Origin: GCA-003244245 sp035276605
GTDB taxonomy: Bacteria > Actinomycetota > Actinomycetes > Mycobacteriales > Pseudonocardiaceae
Length of the DNA: 30,927 nt
NCBI GenBank assembly: GCA_035276605.1
Contig: DATELN010000055.1
Coordinates: 1 to 30,927 of the forward strand
Reading direction: 5' to 3'
Program-made: the position numbers and the translations under genes
Part shown: piece by piece, positions 14,638-23,794 of the stretch
Numbering within the stretch: the first letter of the stretch is position 1
How the letters are laid out: each line of letters begins with the position of its first letter
The notes under the pieces: model-generated
Database searches by the model: none
What the model saw: the letters and a program-made list of their open reading frames with translations, nothing else
Told to the model about the DNA's origin: nothing

Positions 14638-16605
14638 TTACCGATGGACCCACAGAATGTGGGCCACGGCACGCCAGGGCTGGAGTTGGACGAAGTTGAC
14701 CGGCCCCCAGTGATAGGTCTCGCCGGCGACTTCGTCGTACACGTCGAAGTGGTCTAACGAGTCCATGCCCAGTGCTGACAGGTTCAGCGACACCATCCCG
14801 CTGACTGTGGTGAACGGCTCGAGGGTGACCACGCAGATCACGGTGTCACCCGAGACCGGATCGCTCTTGGAGTAGGCCAGCAGCGCGTCGTTGTTGACCT
14901 GGTGGAATTGCACCGTGCGCAGCTGTTGCAGGGCTGGATGAGCCCGGCGGATCGCATTGAGCCGGGCGATCCATGGCTCCAGGGATCGGCCCTCGGTTAG
15001 CGCGGCGGCGTAGTCGCGGGGACGTAGCTGATATTTCTCGCTATTCAGGTATTCCTCGCTTCCCGGTGCCGCCGGGATGCGCTCGAACAGCTCGTAGCCG
15101 GAGTAGACCCCCCAGGAAGGGGACAGCGTGGCGGCCAGCGCCGCACGGATGGCGAACATGCCGGGGCCACCGTGCTGGAGCGAAGCGTGCAGGATGTCGG
15201 GAGTGTTGACGAAAAAGTTCGGCCGGCATTCATCCATCCGCGATGCCAGCTCGGTGACGTATTCGGTGATCTCCTGCTTGCCGGTGCGCCAGGTGAAGTA
15301 AGTATAAGACTGGGTAAAACCCAACCGGGCCAATCCGTAAAGCCGTGCCGGGCGGGTGAACGCCTCGGACAAGAAAAGGACATCCGGGTACCGATCCTTC
15401 ACCTGCCAGATCAACCACTCCCAGAAATCCGGTGGTTTGGTGTGCGGGTTGTCCACCCGGAAAATCCGTACACCACGTTCCACCCAGAACAGCATCACCC
15501 GCAGCATCTCCTGGTAGATCCCGCGCGAGTCAGAGTCAAAGTTCAGGGGGTAGATGTCCTGGTATCGCTTGGGCGGATTTTCTGCGTAGGCAATGCTGCC
15601 ATCCGGACGGATGGTAAACCACTCCTGGTGCTCCTTGGCCCACGGGTGATCTGGCGCGCATTGCAGCGCGAAATCCAGCGCGACCTCCATCCCGAGCTCG
15701 CGAGCCCGCTCGACGAACGCCTCGAAGTCGTCCAGTGTCCCCAGCAGGGGGTGTACCGCATCGTGGCCGCCGTCGGCCGAACCGATCGCCCAGGGTGATC
15801 CGACGTCGTCGGGTCCGGCTTCGACGGTGTTGTTCGGGCCCTTACGGTTCACCTCGCCGATCGGGTGGATGGGGGGCAGATACACCACGTCGAAGCCCAT
15901 CCCGGCGATCCGGTCCAGCTCACGGCTGGCGGTGGCGAAGGTGCCATGTACTGGGTGGCCGTTGGTGTCCCAGCCGCCGGTGGAGCGTGGGAAGAACTCG
16001 TACCAGGCGCTGAACAGTGCTTTGGGGCGATCCACCCAGACCTTACGCGAGGGGCCCTTGGTGATCAGGTCACGGAGCGGATCGGTGGTCAGGACCTCAT
16101 CCACCACCGCGGACAGCGCTGGGCCGACCCGCTCCCCGAGCCGGCGTTCGGTGTCGCGTAACGCGTCGGCCGCGGCGCTTAGCGCCATCCGGTTGGCTTG
16201 CTGGCCAGGACGGCGAGCAGCTCGCTCCAGCAGCCGGGCACCGATGATCAAGTCGTTGTGCAGCTCAGTCTCGGTCTGGCCGGCGTCGAGCTTCACTTCG
16301 ATCGCGTGTCGCCAGGTCTCCCATGGGTCGGCCCAGCCATCGATCCGGAAGCTCCACCAGCCCACCTGGTCAGGCACCACGGCTGCGACGAACCGGTCGG
16401 TGCCCGGTGGTCCTGGCCGCATCCGAACATGACTGGCAGCGGTGTCGCCGGGACCGCGCCAGACCACCGTGGCACCCACCGCGTCGTGTCCCTCGCGCCA
16501 TACCGTGGCGCCGACTGGTAGCTGCTCCCCGACTACGGCCTTGCTGGGAAAGCGGCCACAAGAGACCGCGGGCGACACCTCGTCGATGGCAATCCGACCA
16601 CTCAC
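14638..16605 (-). CDS. glgE: alpha-1,4-glucan:maltose-1-phosphate maltosyltransferase GlgE
   Basis: GlgE transfers maltosyl units from maltose 1-phosphate to linear alpha-1,4-glucan. The 655-residue length is close to Streptomyces GlgE (about 675). Family-specific segments are present: an N-terminal beta domain (about 1-110), a helical dimer region (110-190), then KVWVDRPKALFSAWYEFFPRS and a GH13 barrel. The catalytic residues are Asp385 in IFRVDNPHTKP (nucleophile), Glu414 in FLSEAFTRP (acid/base) and Asp470 in FFVNTPDI. The spacing equals that of Streptomyces coelicolor GlgE (394/423/480). The start is a GTG at 16605 with AAGGGG ten bases upstream. The gene is divergent from glgP with a 135-base gap, and is cut off from treS-mak-glgB by the carotenoid-type cassette. 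Confidence 0.97.
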   Translation of the reverse strand: MSGRIAIDEVSPAVSCGRFPSKAVVGEQLPVGATVWREGHDAVGATVVWRGPGDTAASHVRMRPGPPGTDRFVAAVVPDQVGWWSFRIDGWADPWETWRHAIEVKLDAGQTETELHNDLIIGARLLERAARRPGQQANRMALSAAADALRDTERRLGERVGPALSAVVDEVLTTDPLRDLITKGPSRKVWVDRPKALFSAWYEFFPRSTGGWDTNGHPVHGTFATASRELDRIAGMGFDVVYLPPIHPIGEVNRKGPNNTVEAGPDDVGSPWAIGSADGGHDAVHPLLGTLDDFEAFVERARELGMEVALDFALQCAPDHPWAKEHQEWFTIRPDGSIAYAENPPKRYQDIYPLNFDSDSRGIYQEMLRVMLFWVERGVRIFRVDNPHTKPPDFWEWLIWQVKDRYPDVLFLSEAFTRPARLYGLARLGFTQSYTYFTWRTGKQEITEYVTELASRMDECRPNFFVNTPDILHASLQHGGPGMFAIRAALAATLSPSWGVYSGYELFERIPAAPGSEEYLNSEKYQLRPRDYAAALTEGRSLEPWIARLNAIRRAHPALQQLRTVQFHQVNNDALLAYSKSDPVSGDTVICVVTLEPFTTVSGMVSLNLSALGMDSLDHFDVYDEVAGETYHWGPVNFVQLQPWRAVAHILWVHR

Positions 16606-16728
16606 AACTGCGCGCCCCTTCCCTCGGTCCCAGTTTCTAGTCTGCCGGGATTAGACCTGCGGTGCGCGCCAGACCAGCTACTTGTCACCGCTTTGTTGGC
16701 GCCCGGCCCGGAACGCGCCATCGCGGGA

Positions 16729-16734
16729 TAAGGT
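16729..16734 (+). promoter_or_regulatory. putative leaderless -10 box of glgP (TAAGGT)
   Basis: TAAGGT is followed by exactly six bases and then the glgP ATG at 16741. The AAGG inside it could also act as a weak ribosome site, but the spacing fits a leaderless promoter. The 135-base gap must also hold the glgE promoter on the other strand; I could not identify it with confidence. Confidence 0.45.
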
Positions 16735-16740
16735 CCGCTA

Positions 16741-19305
16741 ATGAGAGCACTGCGCCGCTTCACCGTTCGCGCCCAGCTGCCTGCACCGCTGGCGCCGCTG
16801 GAGACACTAGCCACCAACCTGCGGTGGACCTGGCACCAGCCGACGCAAGACCTGTTCGCTTCGCTGGATGAGCGCAACTGGGCTGCCGTCAACGGTGACC
16901 CGGTGCGGCTCCTCGGCGAGATCGCGCCCCAGCGGCTGAGCATGCTGGCTGCTGACGAGACCGTGGTGGCGCGCACCGCGGCGCTTGCTGAAGACCTGCA
17001 CCACTACCTGCAGGAGCCGCGGTGGTACCAGCAGCACTTAGCGGAACTGCCTACTCTGCCGTCGTCGATTGGCTACTTTTCCATGGAGTTCGGCGTCTCG
17101 GAGGTACTGCCGTTCTACTCCGGCGGTCTCGGTGTGCTGGCTGGTGACCATCTCAAGGCCGCCTCGGATCTGGGGGTCCCACTGATCGGGGTCGGGCTGC
17201 TCTACGGTTCTGGGTATTTCCGGCAGTCGTTGACGTGGGACGGGTGGCAGCTAGAGCACTATCCCGCGTTGGATCCACAAGGACTGCCGTTGAGCTTGCT
17301 GGCCGACGCCACGGGCGCGCCGCTGCTGGTCTCCGTTGGCATGCCGTGCGGACGAGCGCTGCGGGCACGGATCTGGCGGGCTGATATCGGGCGGGTGCCG
17401 CTGCTGTTGCTGGACTCCGATATCGAGGAGAACCCCGACGATCTGCGCGGGGTCACCGACCGGCTCTACGGTGGCGACCAAGCCCACCGGATCACCCAGG
17501 AGATCCTCGCCGGGATCGGCGGAGTCCGTGCGGTGCGGCTGTTCTGCGCGCTCACCGGTCACCCCGAACCCACGGTGTTCCACACCAACGAGGGCCACTG
17601 CGGGTTTCTCGGCCTGGAACGGATCCGTGAGCTGATCAGCGCACAAGGGCTGACCTTCGATGAGGCTCTGACGGCGGTGCGCGCAGGCACCGTGTTCACC
17701 ACACACACTCCCGTGCCTGCCGGCATTGACCGGTTTCCGATTGACCTGGTCCGGTACCACTTCGGGGAGTCATCGCCCGAGCGCGCGCTGCTGCCCGGCG
17801 TGAACGTCGATCGGGTGCTGGCCCTGGGCGCGGAGGAGGGCTCGGCGATGTTCAACATGGCGCACATGGGGTTGCGCCTGGCCCAACGCGCCAACGGTGT
17901 CTCCCAGCTAAACGGAGCCGTGTCCCGGGCCATGTTCCGCGGCTTGTGGCCGCAGTTCGACGTTGACGAGGTGCCGATCGAGTCAGTCACCAACGGTGTG
18001 CACGGGTCGACCTGGACGGCGCGGGAGGTCGCCAGCCTGTTTGGTGACCTCGATAAGACCATAGCCAATGGCACGGCGGTGCTGTCGGTCCCCGACACCG
18101 TGCTGTGGGACCTTCGCTACGCGCTGCGCGCCAAGCTGGTGGAGGAGGTGCGCAGGCGGGTCCGGGCCGCTTGGCTGGAGCGCGGCGCCTCGGCTCCAGA
18201 GCTGGGCTGGACCTCGCGGGTTTTCGATCCCCAGGTACTCACCATCGGTTTCGCGCGCCGGGTCCCCACCTACAAGCGGCTCACCCTGATGCTGCGGGAC
18301 CGGGAGCGGCTACGTGCGCTGTTGCTCGATCCCGATCACCCGGTGCAGCTGATCATCGCCGGCAAGTCACACCCCGCGGATGATGGCGGCAAGGCGCTGA
18401 TCCAGCAGGTCGTGCAGTTTGCCGACTCGCCGGACGTGCGGCACCGGATGGTGTTCCTGCCTGACTACGACATGTCGATGGCTCGGCACCTGTACTGGGG
18501 CTGCGATGTGTGGCTGAACAACCCCCTGCGGCCGTTGGAGGCGTGCGGCACGTCAGGGATGAAATCGGCACTCAACGGCGGGCTGAACCTGTCCATCCGG
18601 GATGGCTGGTGGGACGAGTTCTACGACGGCAAAAACGGCTGGGCGATACCGACTGCCGATGGCATCAAGAACCCGGATCGGCGTGACAGCCTGGAGTCGA
18701 ACGCGCTCTACGAGCTGATCGCTACCCAAATCGCTCCGCAGTTCTACGACCGGGGCCCCGACGGGGTACCGACCAGCTGGGTGTCCCTGGTGCGCCACAC
18801 CCTGGCCACGCTGAGCCCCCAAGTGCAGGCCTCCCGCATGGTGCAGGAGTACGTGGAGCGGCTCTACGCACCGGCCGCTGAGTCGGTTTCGGTGGTGCTC
18901 GCCGACGACTTCACTGGGGCCCGCGCGCTGGCCGGATACCGCTCGCGGGTCCGCGCCTCGTGGCCCGCGGTGCGGGTCGCGCAGGTGGACATCTCCGGCC
19001 TGCCCGACACGCCGACGCTGGGCGGTGAGATGACCGTCCGCGCGGCCGTTGCATTGGGTGGCCTGCAGCCGCGCGATGTGCAGGTGCAGGCCGTCGTGGG
19101 TCGGGTTGACGACGGCGACGAGTTACGGGACCCGCTTGTGGTGACAATGCGCCCGATTGGTGACTCTGACGACGCTGGCCACCGCTTCGAGGCGACCGTG
19201 CTCCTACCCTATGCCGGCCTAGTCGGCTACACCGTCCGCGTCCTGCCCCAGCACCCCCTGATGGCCACCCCCGCCGAGTTCGGCCTCCTCCATCTCGCCA
19301 CCTAA
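16741..19305 (+). CDS. glgP: alpha-glucan (glycogen) phosphorylase GlgP
   Basis: GlgP releases glucose 1-phosphate from the non-reducing ends of glycogen or maltodextrin using pyridoxal phosphate. The 854-residue protein is of the long bacterial form similar to M. tuberculosis GlgP (about 860). Visible family segments include SIGYFSMEFGVSEVLPFYSGGLGVLAGDHLK near residue 105 (shared with the alpha-glucan phosphorylase group), VFHTNEGHCGFLGLERI, VFTTHTPVPAGIDRFP, and the PLP site GTSGMKSALNGGLNLSI, where Lys608 should bind the cofactor. It is divergent from glgE and converges with glgX, 13 bases apart, so the two glucan-degrading enzymes are adjacent but on opposite strands. Confidence 0.96.
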   Translation: MRALRRFTVRAQLPAPLAPLETLATNLRWTWHQPTQDLFASLDERNWAAVNGDPVRLLGEIAPQRLSMLAADETVVARTAALAEDLHHYLQEPRWYQQHLAELPTLPSSIGYFSMEFGVSEVLPFYSGGLGVLAGDHLKAASDLGVPLIGVGLLYGSGYFRQSLTWDGWQLEHYPALDPQGLPLSLLADATGAPLLVSVGMPCGRALRARIWRADIGRVPLLLLDSDIEENPDDLRGVTDRLYGGDQAHRITQEILAGIGGVRAVRLFCALTGHPEPTVFHTNEGHCGFLGLERIRELISAQGLTFDEALTAVRAGTVFTTHTPVPAGIDRFPIDLVRYHFGESSPERALLPGVNVDRVLALGAEEGSAMFNMAHMGLRLAQRANGVSQLNGAVSRAMFRGLWPQFDVDEVPIESVTNGVHGSTWTAREVASLFGDLDKTIANGTAVLSVPDTVLWDLRYALRAKLVEEVRRRVRAAWLERGASAPELGWTSRVFDPQVLTIGFARRVPTYKRLTLMLRDRERLRALLLDPDHPVQLIIAGKSHPADDGGKALIQQVVQFADSPDVRHRMVFLPDYDMSMARHLYWGCDVWLNNPLRPLEACGTSGMKSALNGGLNLSIRDGWWDEFYDGKNGWAIPTADGIKNPDRRDSLESNALYELIATQIAPQFYDRGPDGVPTSWVSLVRHTLATLSPQVQASRMVQEYVERLYAPAAESVSVVLADDFTGARALAGYRSRVRASWPAVRVAQVDISGLPDTPTLGGEMTVRAAVALGGLQPRDVQVQAVVGRVDDGDELRDPLVVTMRPIGDSDDAGHRFEATVLLPYAGLVGYTVRVLPQHPLMATPAEFGLLHLAT

Positions 19306-19318
19306 CGCCGGCGCCGGG
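19306..19318. other. GC palindrome between the convergent glgP and glgX stops
   Basis: The 13-base gap contains CCGGCGCCGG, a perfect palindrome, with the TAA of glgP and the stop of glgX (TTA on plus) on each side. It could form a short hairpin in both transcripts, but no T run follows in either direction. Confidence 0.35.
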
Positions 19319-21397
19319 TTAGTTCCGTATTGCGCGGAAAAGGAGAACGGTGCGGGGTGGGATGGTCATGCGGGTGCTGGGACGGCGGGTGCGCGGGTGC
19401 GCGGGTGTGCCATCGGCGGACGCGGTGTCGAGCACTGGCTCATACCGCTGGCCATATTCCGGGCCGGGCAGCGTGAACATGATCGGGTGCGCGGCGGCGT
19501 GGAGCACCAGCAGCCACGAGTCGGTGGCGGCCCCGAGTGGATGGGATCGCACGTCGGCACCGTCGATCCACATGCCAAGAGTTTGCTGGTTGCCATTGCG
19601 CCAGTCGCCGAGCTCCATGGGACGCCCGTCGGGGTGTAACCACACCAGATCTGGGGTGCCGCTGGGGGTGGTTCGTCCTTCGAAGAACTCCGGTTGGCGC
19701 AGGGCAGGCGTGGTGTTGCGGAGCCCGAGCAGCCGGCGGGTGAACGCGGTGAACATCTCGGCGTCCGGGTCGGGCGACCAGTCCAGCCACGAGGTTTCGT
19801 CGTCGAGCGGGTAGGGGTTGTTGTTACCGCCTTGTGTGCGCCAGCGCTCATCGCCGGCCAGCAGCATCGGGGTCCCAGTGGATAGCACCAGGGTGGCGAG
19901 CAGGTTGCGGGCCTGGCGGCCGCGCAGGCTACGCACTGTCGGATCGTCAGTCTCCCCTTCGACGCCGCAGTTCCAGGAGCGGTTGTCGTCGGTGCCATCG
20001 GTGCCGCCCTCGCCGTTGGCGTCGTTGTGCTTGTGGTTGTAGGAGACCAGGTCGCGCAACGTAAACCCGTCGTGCGCGGTGATGAAGTTGATCGACGCCC
20101 ACGGCCGGCGCCTGCTGGCCGCATAGAGGTCCGAGCTGCCGGCCAACCGGGAGGCAAGCTCGCTGACGCCCGGGACGCCCCGCCAGAAATCACGCACCGT
20201 GTCGCGGTAGCGCCCGTTCCACTCGCTGAAGTCAGCAGGAAACCCGCCGACGCGGTAGCCGTCGAAGGTGGCGTCCCATGGTTCGGCGATGAGCTTGCGG
20301 GTACTCAGCAGCGGGTCGGCGGCGATCGCGGTGAGCACCGGGGCGCCGGGGTCGAACGACCCGCCCCGGGGGCGGCCCAGCACGCTGGCCAGATCCAGCC
20401 GGAACCCGTCGACGCCGAGTTCGCTTGCCCAGTACCGCATCGCATCAGTGACCAGCCGCACCACCGTCAGCGAGCCGGTGTCCAGCGTGTTGCCGCAGCC
20501 GGTGAGGTCTCGCCCGAGGTAGTAGGCGGGCGCGTCCAGCCCCCGGTAGCACACGGTGAGACCGTTCACGCCACCTTCACAGGTGTGGTTGGCCACCACG
20601 TCGACGATGACCTCCAGCCCCGCGGCGTGCAGCGCGGCCACCATCGTGCGGAATTCCGCTACCTCGTCGCCGGGCACCGCGGCATACCCTGGATGCACCG
20701 CGAGCGGGGCAAGCGGTGAGTACCCCCAGTAGTTGGGCATCCCGGCGCGCAACAGCGATGGCTCCGGACAAAACGCGGCTACCGGAAGCAGCTCCACTGT
20801 CGTGACGCCCAGCTTGAGGAGGTAGTCGAGCACCGCCGGATGGGCCAGACCCAGGTAGGTGCCGCGATGCTCGGGCGGCACGTCGGGATGCGTGCGGGTG
20901 AAGCCGCGCACATGCAGCTCGTAGATCACTGTCTGTTCCCACGGCACATCGGGCCGGGTTCCGGTGTCCGGCCCTCCGGGTGCGGTGACCACCGACACCG
21001 GGACGCTGCCCCGCGAGTCGATGTCGCACCGGGGGCCGGCGGGATGGCCCCGATAACCCAGCGCTGCCCGCAGGTCGGTTACGGCGCCCTCGACGCGGCG
21101 CGCGTAGGGATCTACGAGCAACTTGGCGGGGTTACACCACAGGCCTCGTGCGGGATCCCACGGCCCATACACCCGGTAGCCGTAGCGCTGTCCAGGACCC
21201 ACCCCACTAAGCAGGCCGTGCCACACCCCGAAGGTGCGCTCGGTCAGCGCCACCCGCTGCTCTTGGCCATCGGCCGACAGCAGGCACACCTCGACCGCCT
21301 CGGCGATCGACGACGCCACCGCAAAGCGCACCCCACCGCCCTCAGCATGCGCGCCAAGCGGAAAGGGCCGGCCTGCCTGCGGGCGAGTCACAGGCAC
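19319..21397 (-). CDS. glgX: glycogen debranching enzyme GlgX/TreX family
   Basis: GlgX hydrolyses alpha-1,6 branches in glycogen trimmed by GlgP. It has an N-terminal CBM48-like domain with RPFPLGAHAEGGGVRFAVAS and the family segment YGPWDPARGLWCNPAKLLVDPYA. The GH13 barrel has the nucleophile Asp in DGFRLDLASVLGR, the acid/base Glu in KLIAEPWD and the third Asp in FITAHDGFTLRDLVSYN. I start at the GTG at 21397 (692 residues) because GGAG lies eight bases upstream; a GTG at 21418 would add seven residues. Enzymes of this family in archaea and some bacteria are called TreX and work with TreY/TreZ, which are not present here. The Streptomyces enzyme is reported to be activated by cyclic di-GMP, which matters given the GGDEF-EAL gene nearby. 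Confidence 0.95.
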   Translation of the reverse strand: MPVTRPQAGRPFPLGAHAEGGGVRFAVASSIAEAVEVCLLSADGQEQRVALTERTFGVWHGLLSGVGPGQRYGYRVYGPWDPARGLWCNPAKLLVDPYARRVEGAVTDLRAALGYRGHPAGPRCDIDSRGSVPVSVVTAPGGPDTGTRPDVPWEQTVIYELHVRGFTRTHPDVPPEHRGTYLGLAHPAVLDYLLKLGVTTVELLPVAAFCPEPSLLRAGMPNYWGYSPLAPLAVHPGYAAVPGDEVAEFRTMVAALHAAGLEVIVDVVANHTCEGGVNGLTVCYRGLDAPAYYLGRDLTGCGNTLDTGSLTVVRLVTDAMRYWASELGVDGFRLDLASVLGRPRGGSFDPGAPVLTAIAADPLLSTRKLIAEPWDATFDGYRVGGFPADFSEWNGRYRDTVRDFWRGVPGVSELASRLAGSSDLYAASRRRPWASINFITAHDGFTLRDLVSYNHKHNDANGEGGTDGTDDNRSWNCGVEGETDDPTVRSLRGRQARNLLATLVLSTGTPMLLAGDERWRTQGGNNNPYPLDDETSWLDWSPDPDAEMFTAFTRRLLGLRNTTPALRQPEFFEGRTTPSGTPDLVWLHPDGRPMELGDWRNGNQQTLGMWIDGADVRSHPLGAATDSWLLVLHAAAHPIMFTLPGPEYGQRYEPVLDTASADGTPAHPRTRRPSTRMTIPPRTVLLFRAIRN

Positions 21398-21427
21398 CCA
21401 TTCTGCTCCAGTGCGCACAATGGCCGG

Positions 21428-22258
21428 GTGACCGCGCAGGATGGGCAGCCAGCCGACAACAGCAACTTCGACTTGACCGATCTCGTGGTGCGGATGGATG
21501 GCGTGGGTGTGCGCCGAGGCGCTGCCACCCTGCTCGAGCGGGTGGACTGGCGGGTGGAGCTGGACGAGAAGTGGGTCGTCCTGGGTCCCAACGGCGCCGG
21601 CAAGACCACCCTGCTACGGCTGGCCGCCACCGAGTTGCATCCAACCTACGGCACGGTCCACGTGCTCGGGCAGCGGTTGGGCCGTACCGATGTTTTCGAG
21701 TTGCGGCCGCGGATCGGGTTCTCCTCGGCGTCGCTGGCTGGCCGGATTCCCGGTGACGAGCTCGTCGCCGACCTGGTGATCAGTGCCGGATATGCGGTGC
21801 TGGGCCGGTGGCGAGAACAATACGAAGCTCTGGACCGGGCGCGTGCCGTCGGCTTGCTGGCCGACTTCGGCGTCGGTGGGATGGCCGATCGCCGCTTCGG
21901 CACCCTGTCGGAGGGCGAACGTAAACGGGCGTTGATCGCCAGGGCGCTGATGACCGATCCGGAGCTGCTGTTACTCGATGAGCCGGCGGCCGGGTTGGAT
22001 CTCGGCGGCCGGGAGGACCTGCTGTTCCGGCTGGGTGCGCTGGCCGCTGATCCGGAGTCCCCGGCGACGGTGCTGGTGACCCATCACGTCGAGGAGATCC
22101 CGCCGGGCTTCACGCACGCGATGCTGATGCGGGACGGCACGGTGGTTGCCCAGGGGCTGCTGGAGGCGGTGCTGACCAAGGACAACCTGTCCAAGACCTT
22201 CGGCGTGGACCTGGTGTTGCGCCGTGCCGGGGCACGTTACTTCGCCTACCGCCGCTGA
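21428..22258 (+). CDS. ABC transporter ATP-binding protein (Rv3041c-like)
   Basis: A stand-alone ABC ATPase of 276 residues with Walker A GPNGAGKTT, signature LSEGERKR, Walker B LLLLDEPAAGLD and switch histidine VTHHVEEI. The C-terminal LLEAVLTKDNLSKTFGVDL is typical of the YlmA/Rv3041c group, in which no cognate permease is adjacent. None is seen here either, so a non-transport role is possible. I start at the GTG at 21428; the open frame extends upstream to 20840 but that part lies over glgX and is not coding. There is no clear ribosome site, and only 30 bases separate its start from the glgX start. Its position before an EchA17-like gene matches the Rv3041c-Rv3039c order in M. tuberculosis. 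Confidence 0.9.
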   Translation: MTAQDGQPADNSNFDLTDLVVRMDGVGVRRGAATLLERVDWRVELDEKWVVLGPNGAGKTTLLRLAATELHPTYGTVHVLGQRLGRTDVFELRPRIGFSSASLAGRIPGDELVADLVISAGYAVLGRWREQYEALDRARAVGLLADFGVGGMADRRFGTLSEGERKRALIARALMTDPELLLLDEPAAGLDLGGREDLLFRLGALAADPESPATVLVTHHVEEIPPGFTHAMLMRDGTVVAQGLLEAVLTKDNLSKTFGVDLVLRRAGARYFAYRR

Positions 22259-22420
22259 GCGGTGAATCAGCGAGCCGCGAGGCCGCCACTGCCGGCGACG
22301 AGCATTGATCACTAATTCTTCCAAATAACGATCATGGGCCGGAGCTGGCCGGCGTACCTGATCTGTCGCCGAGCGGCGAATGAGCAACCGCAGGTAGCGT
22401 GCCGAAACATGGAGCAAGCC

Positions 22421-23197
22421 ATGGAGTTCGTCAGGCTCGAGGTGGACGGCGGCATCGGCACGATCCGGTTGGATCGCCCCCCGATGAACGTCTTGAACAG
22501 CGCCTGCGCTGGACAGATCGGCCAGGTCGCGAAGCAGGCGGCGCAGCGCGACGAGATCCGAGCGGTGATCGTCTACGGCGGCGAGCGGGCCTTCGCGGCC
22601 GGCGCGGACGTCAAGGAGATGGCGACCGCGCCGGCGGAGCAGATGGGCGAGCTGGCTACGCAACTGTCCTCGTCGTTTGTCGCGGTCGCGGACATCCCGA
22701 AACCAACCGTGGCCGCGATCACGGGTTTCGCGCTGGGCGGCGGCTGCGAGCTCGCGCTGTGTTGTGATCGGCGCATCGCCGCCGACGACGCCAAGATCGG
22801 CCAGCCAGAGATCCTGCTCGGGATCATTCCGGGCGCTGGCGGCACCCAGCGGCTGCCGCGGCTGATCGGGTCGTCCCGGGCCAAGGAACTGATCTACACC
22901 GGCCGGTTCGCCCGCGCTGATGAGGCCCTACGGATTGGTCTGGTGGATGAGGTGGTCGCCCCTGGTGAGGTGTATGCCGCCGCTCAGCGCTGGGCTCAGC
23001 AGTTCGTTGCCGGGCCGGCGCGTGCGCTGGCCGCCGCCAAGGCGGCCATCGACGACGGCCTCGACGTCGACCTCAGCGAGGGTCTGCGGCTGGAGGGTGA
23101 GGCTTTTGCGGCGCTGGGGCACACCGAGGACCAGGTGACCGGGATGCGCTCGTTCCTCGATCACGGTCCCGGCAAGGCGACGTTCACGGGACGCTAA
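22421..23197 (+). CDS. enoyl-CoA hydratase/isomerase (EchA17-like)
   Basis: The 258-residue protein is a crotonase-fold enzyme that hydrates trans-2-enoyl-CoA in fatty acid beta-oxidation. The oxyanion-hole segments AAGADVKEM and GFALGGGCELAL are present. Both catalytic glutamates are kept: Glu110 in GGGCE and Glu130 in QPEILLGIIPGAGGTQRL, 20 residues apart as in rat mitochondrial hydratase (144/164). I chose the ATG at 22421 because GGAG lies six bases upstream; an ATG at 22409 is less well placed. Two genes or more downstream lie etfB-etfA, which take electrons from acyl-CoA dehydrogenases, in line with a shared pathway. The next gene starts immediately after its TAA. Confidence 0.93.
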   Translation: MEFVRLEVDGGIGTIRLDRPPMNVLNSACAGQIGQVAKQAAQRDEIRAVIVYGGERAFAAGADVKEMATAPAEQMGELATQLSSSFVAVADIPKPTVAAITGFALGGGCELALCCDRRIAADDAKIGQPEILLGIIPGAGGTQRLPRLIGSSRAKELIYTGRFARADEALRIGLVDEVVAPGEVYAAAQRWAQQFVAGPARALAAAKAAIDDGLDVDLSEGLRLEGEAFAALGHTEDQVTGMRSFLDHGPGKATFTGR

Positions 23198-23794
23198 GTG
23201 AGCGATACCGTACTCAGCGTGTGGGATGGCGTAGACCTCAACTACCACAATCTGATCAACATTTTCCTGCACCACCTCGAAGTGCCAGTTAGCTTCGTTC
23301 CTGGAGCGCTGTTGCTGGGTGCCGCGGCCTGGTGGTGGGCGCCGCGTCAGGGGTGGGACCGCAAGTACGCCGTCCTCGCCGGGTGCAGCCTGGCGCTGGC
23401 GCTGGCGCTCACGGTGGTGCGCCCCCTCGGGCATTTCCCTGCGGGCGGACTCAGCCCGCTGGCGACACTGCGATTGTGCACGGTTGGCAGCTTTTCGCTG
23501 GCTGAGCCGTATCAGGAGCTCAACGTACTGATGCTGGTACCTTTCGCGATCTTCGGCACGCTGGCGGTGCGTCGCCCACTGCTTGTCGCAATCTCCAGCA
23601 TGCTGGTCAGTGCCTCCATCGAATACGTCCAGGGCGCCACCGGCGGCGGTGAATGCCAGTTCCGCGACATCGTCCACAACACCCTGGGCGGGGTGCTAGC
23701 AGTACTGATCACGGTGCTGGTACTGCGGCTGCGGGCCAAGCAATCCCCGGAGATCAACGCAGGCGTCGCAGCCGGTTCAGGATCGCCGCGTTGA
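23198..23794 (+). CDS. VanZ-family membrane protein
   Basis: This 198-residue protein has about five hydrophobic segments: VSFVPGALLLGAAAWWW, then AVLAGCSLALALALTVV, LNVLMLVPFAIFGTLAV, LLVAISSMLVSASIEYVQ and LGGVLAVLITVLVLRL. The conserved VanZ residues are visible as SIEYVQ (Glu and Gln) and RDIVHNTLGG (Asp and Asn). VanZ proteins are linked to teicoplanin resistance in enterococci, but most homologues have no assigned activity. The GTG start at 23198 directly follows the TAA of the hydratase gene, so the two are probably cotranscribed. Its last 41 bases overlap the 3' end of the nucleoside hydrolase gene on the other strand. Confidence 0.8.
   Translation: MSDTVLSVWDGVDLNYHNLINIFLHHLEVPVSFVPGALLLGAAAWWWAPRQGWDRKYAVLAGCSLALALALTVVRPLGHFPAGGLSPLATLRLCTVGSFSLAEPYQELNVLMLVPFAIFGTLAVRRPLLVAISSMLVSASIEYVQGATGGGECQFRDIVHNTLGGVLAVLITVLVLRLRAKQSPEINAGVAAGSGSPR

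Noticed and set aside
19388..19410. Short GCGGGTGC-type tandem repeat, considered as a regulatory repeat
   Set aside because: It lies within the glgX coding end (AHPRTRRPST) and has only about three imperfect units, so it is best explained as codon-level low complexity.
20840..21427. Upstream part of the ABC ATPase frame
   Set aside because: It overlaps glgX and shows no homology-like segment; the ATPase fold begins after 21428.
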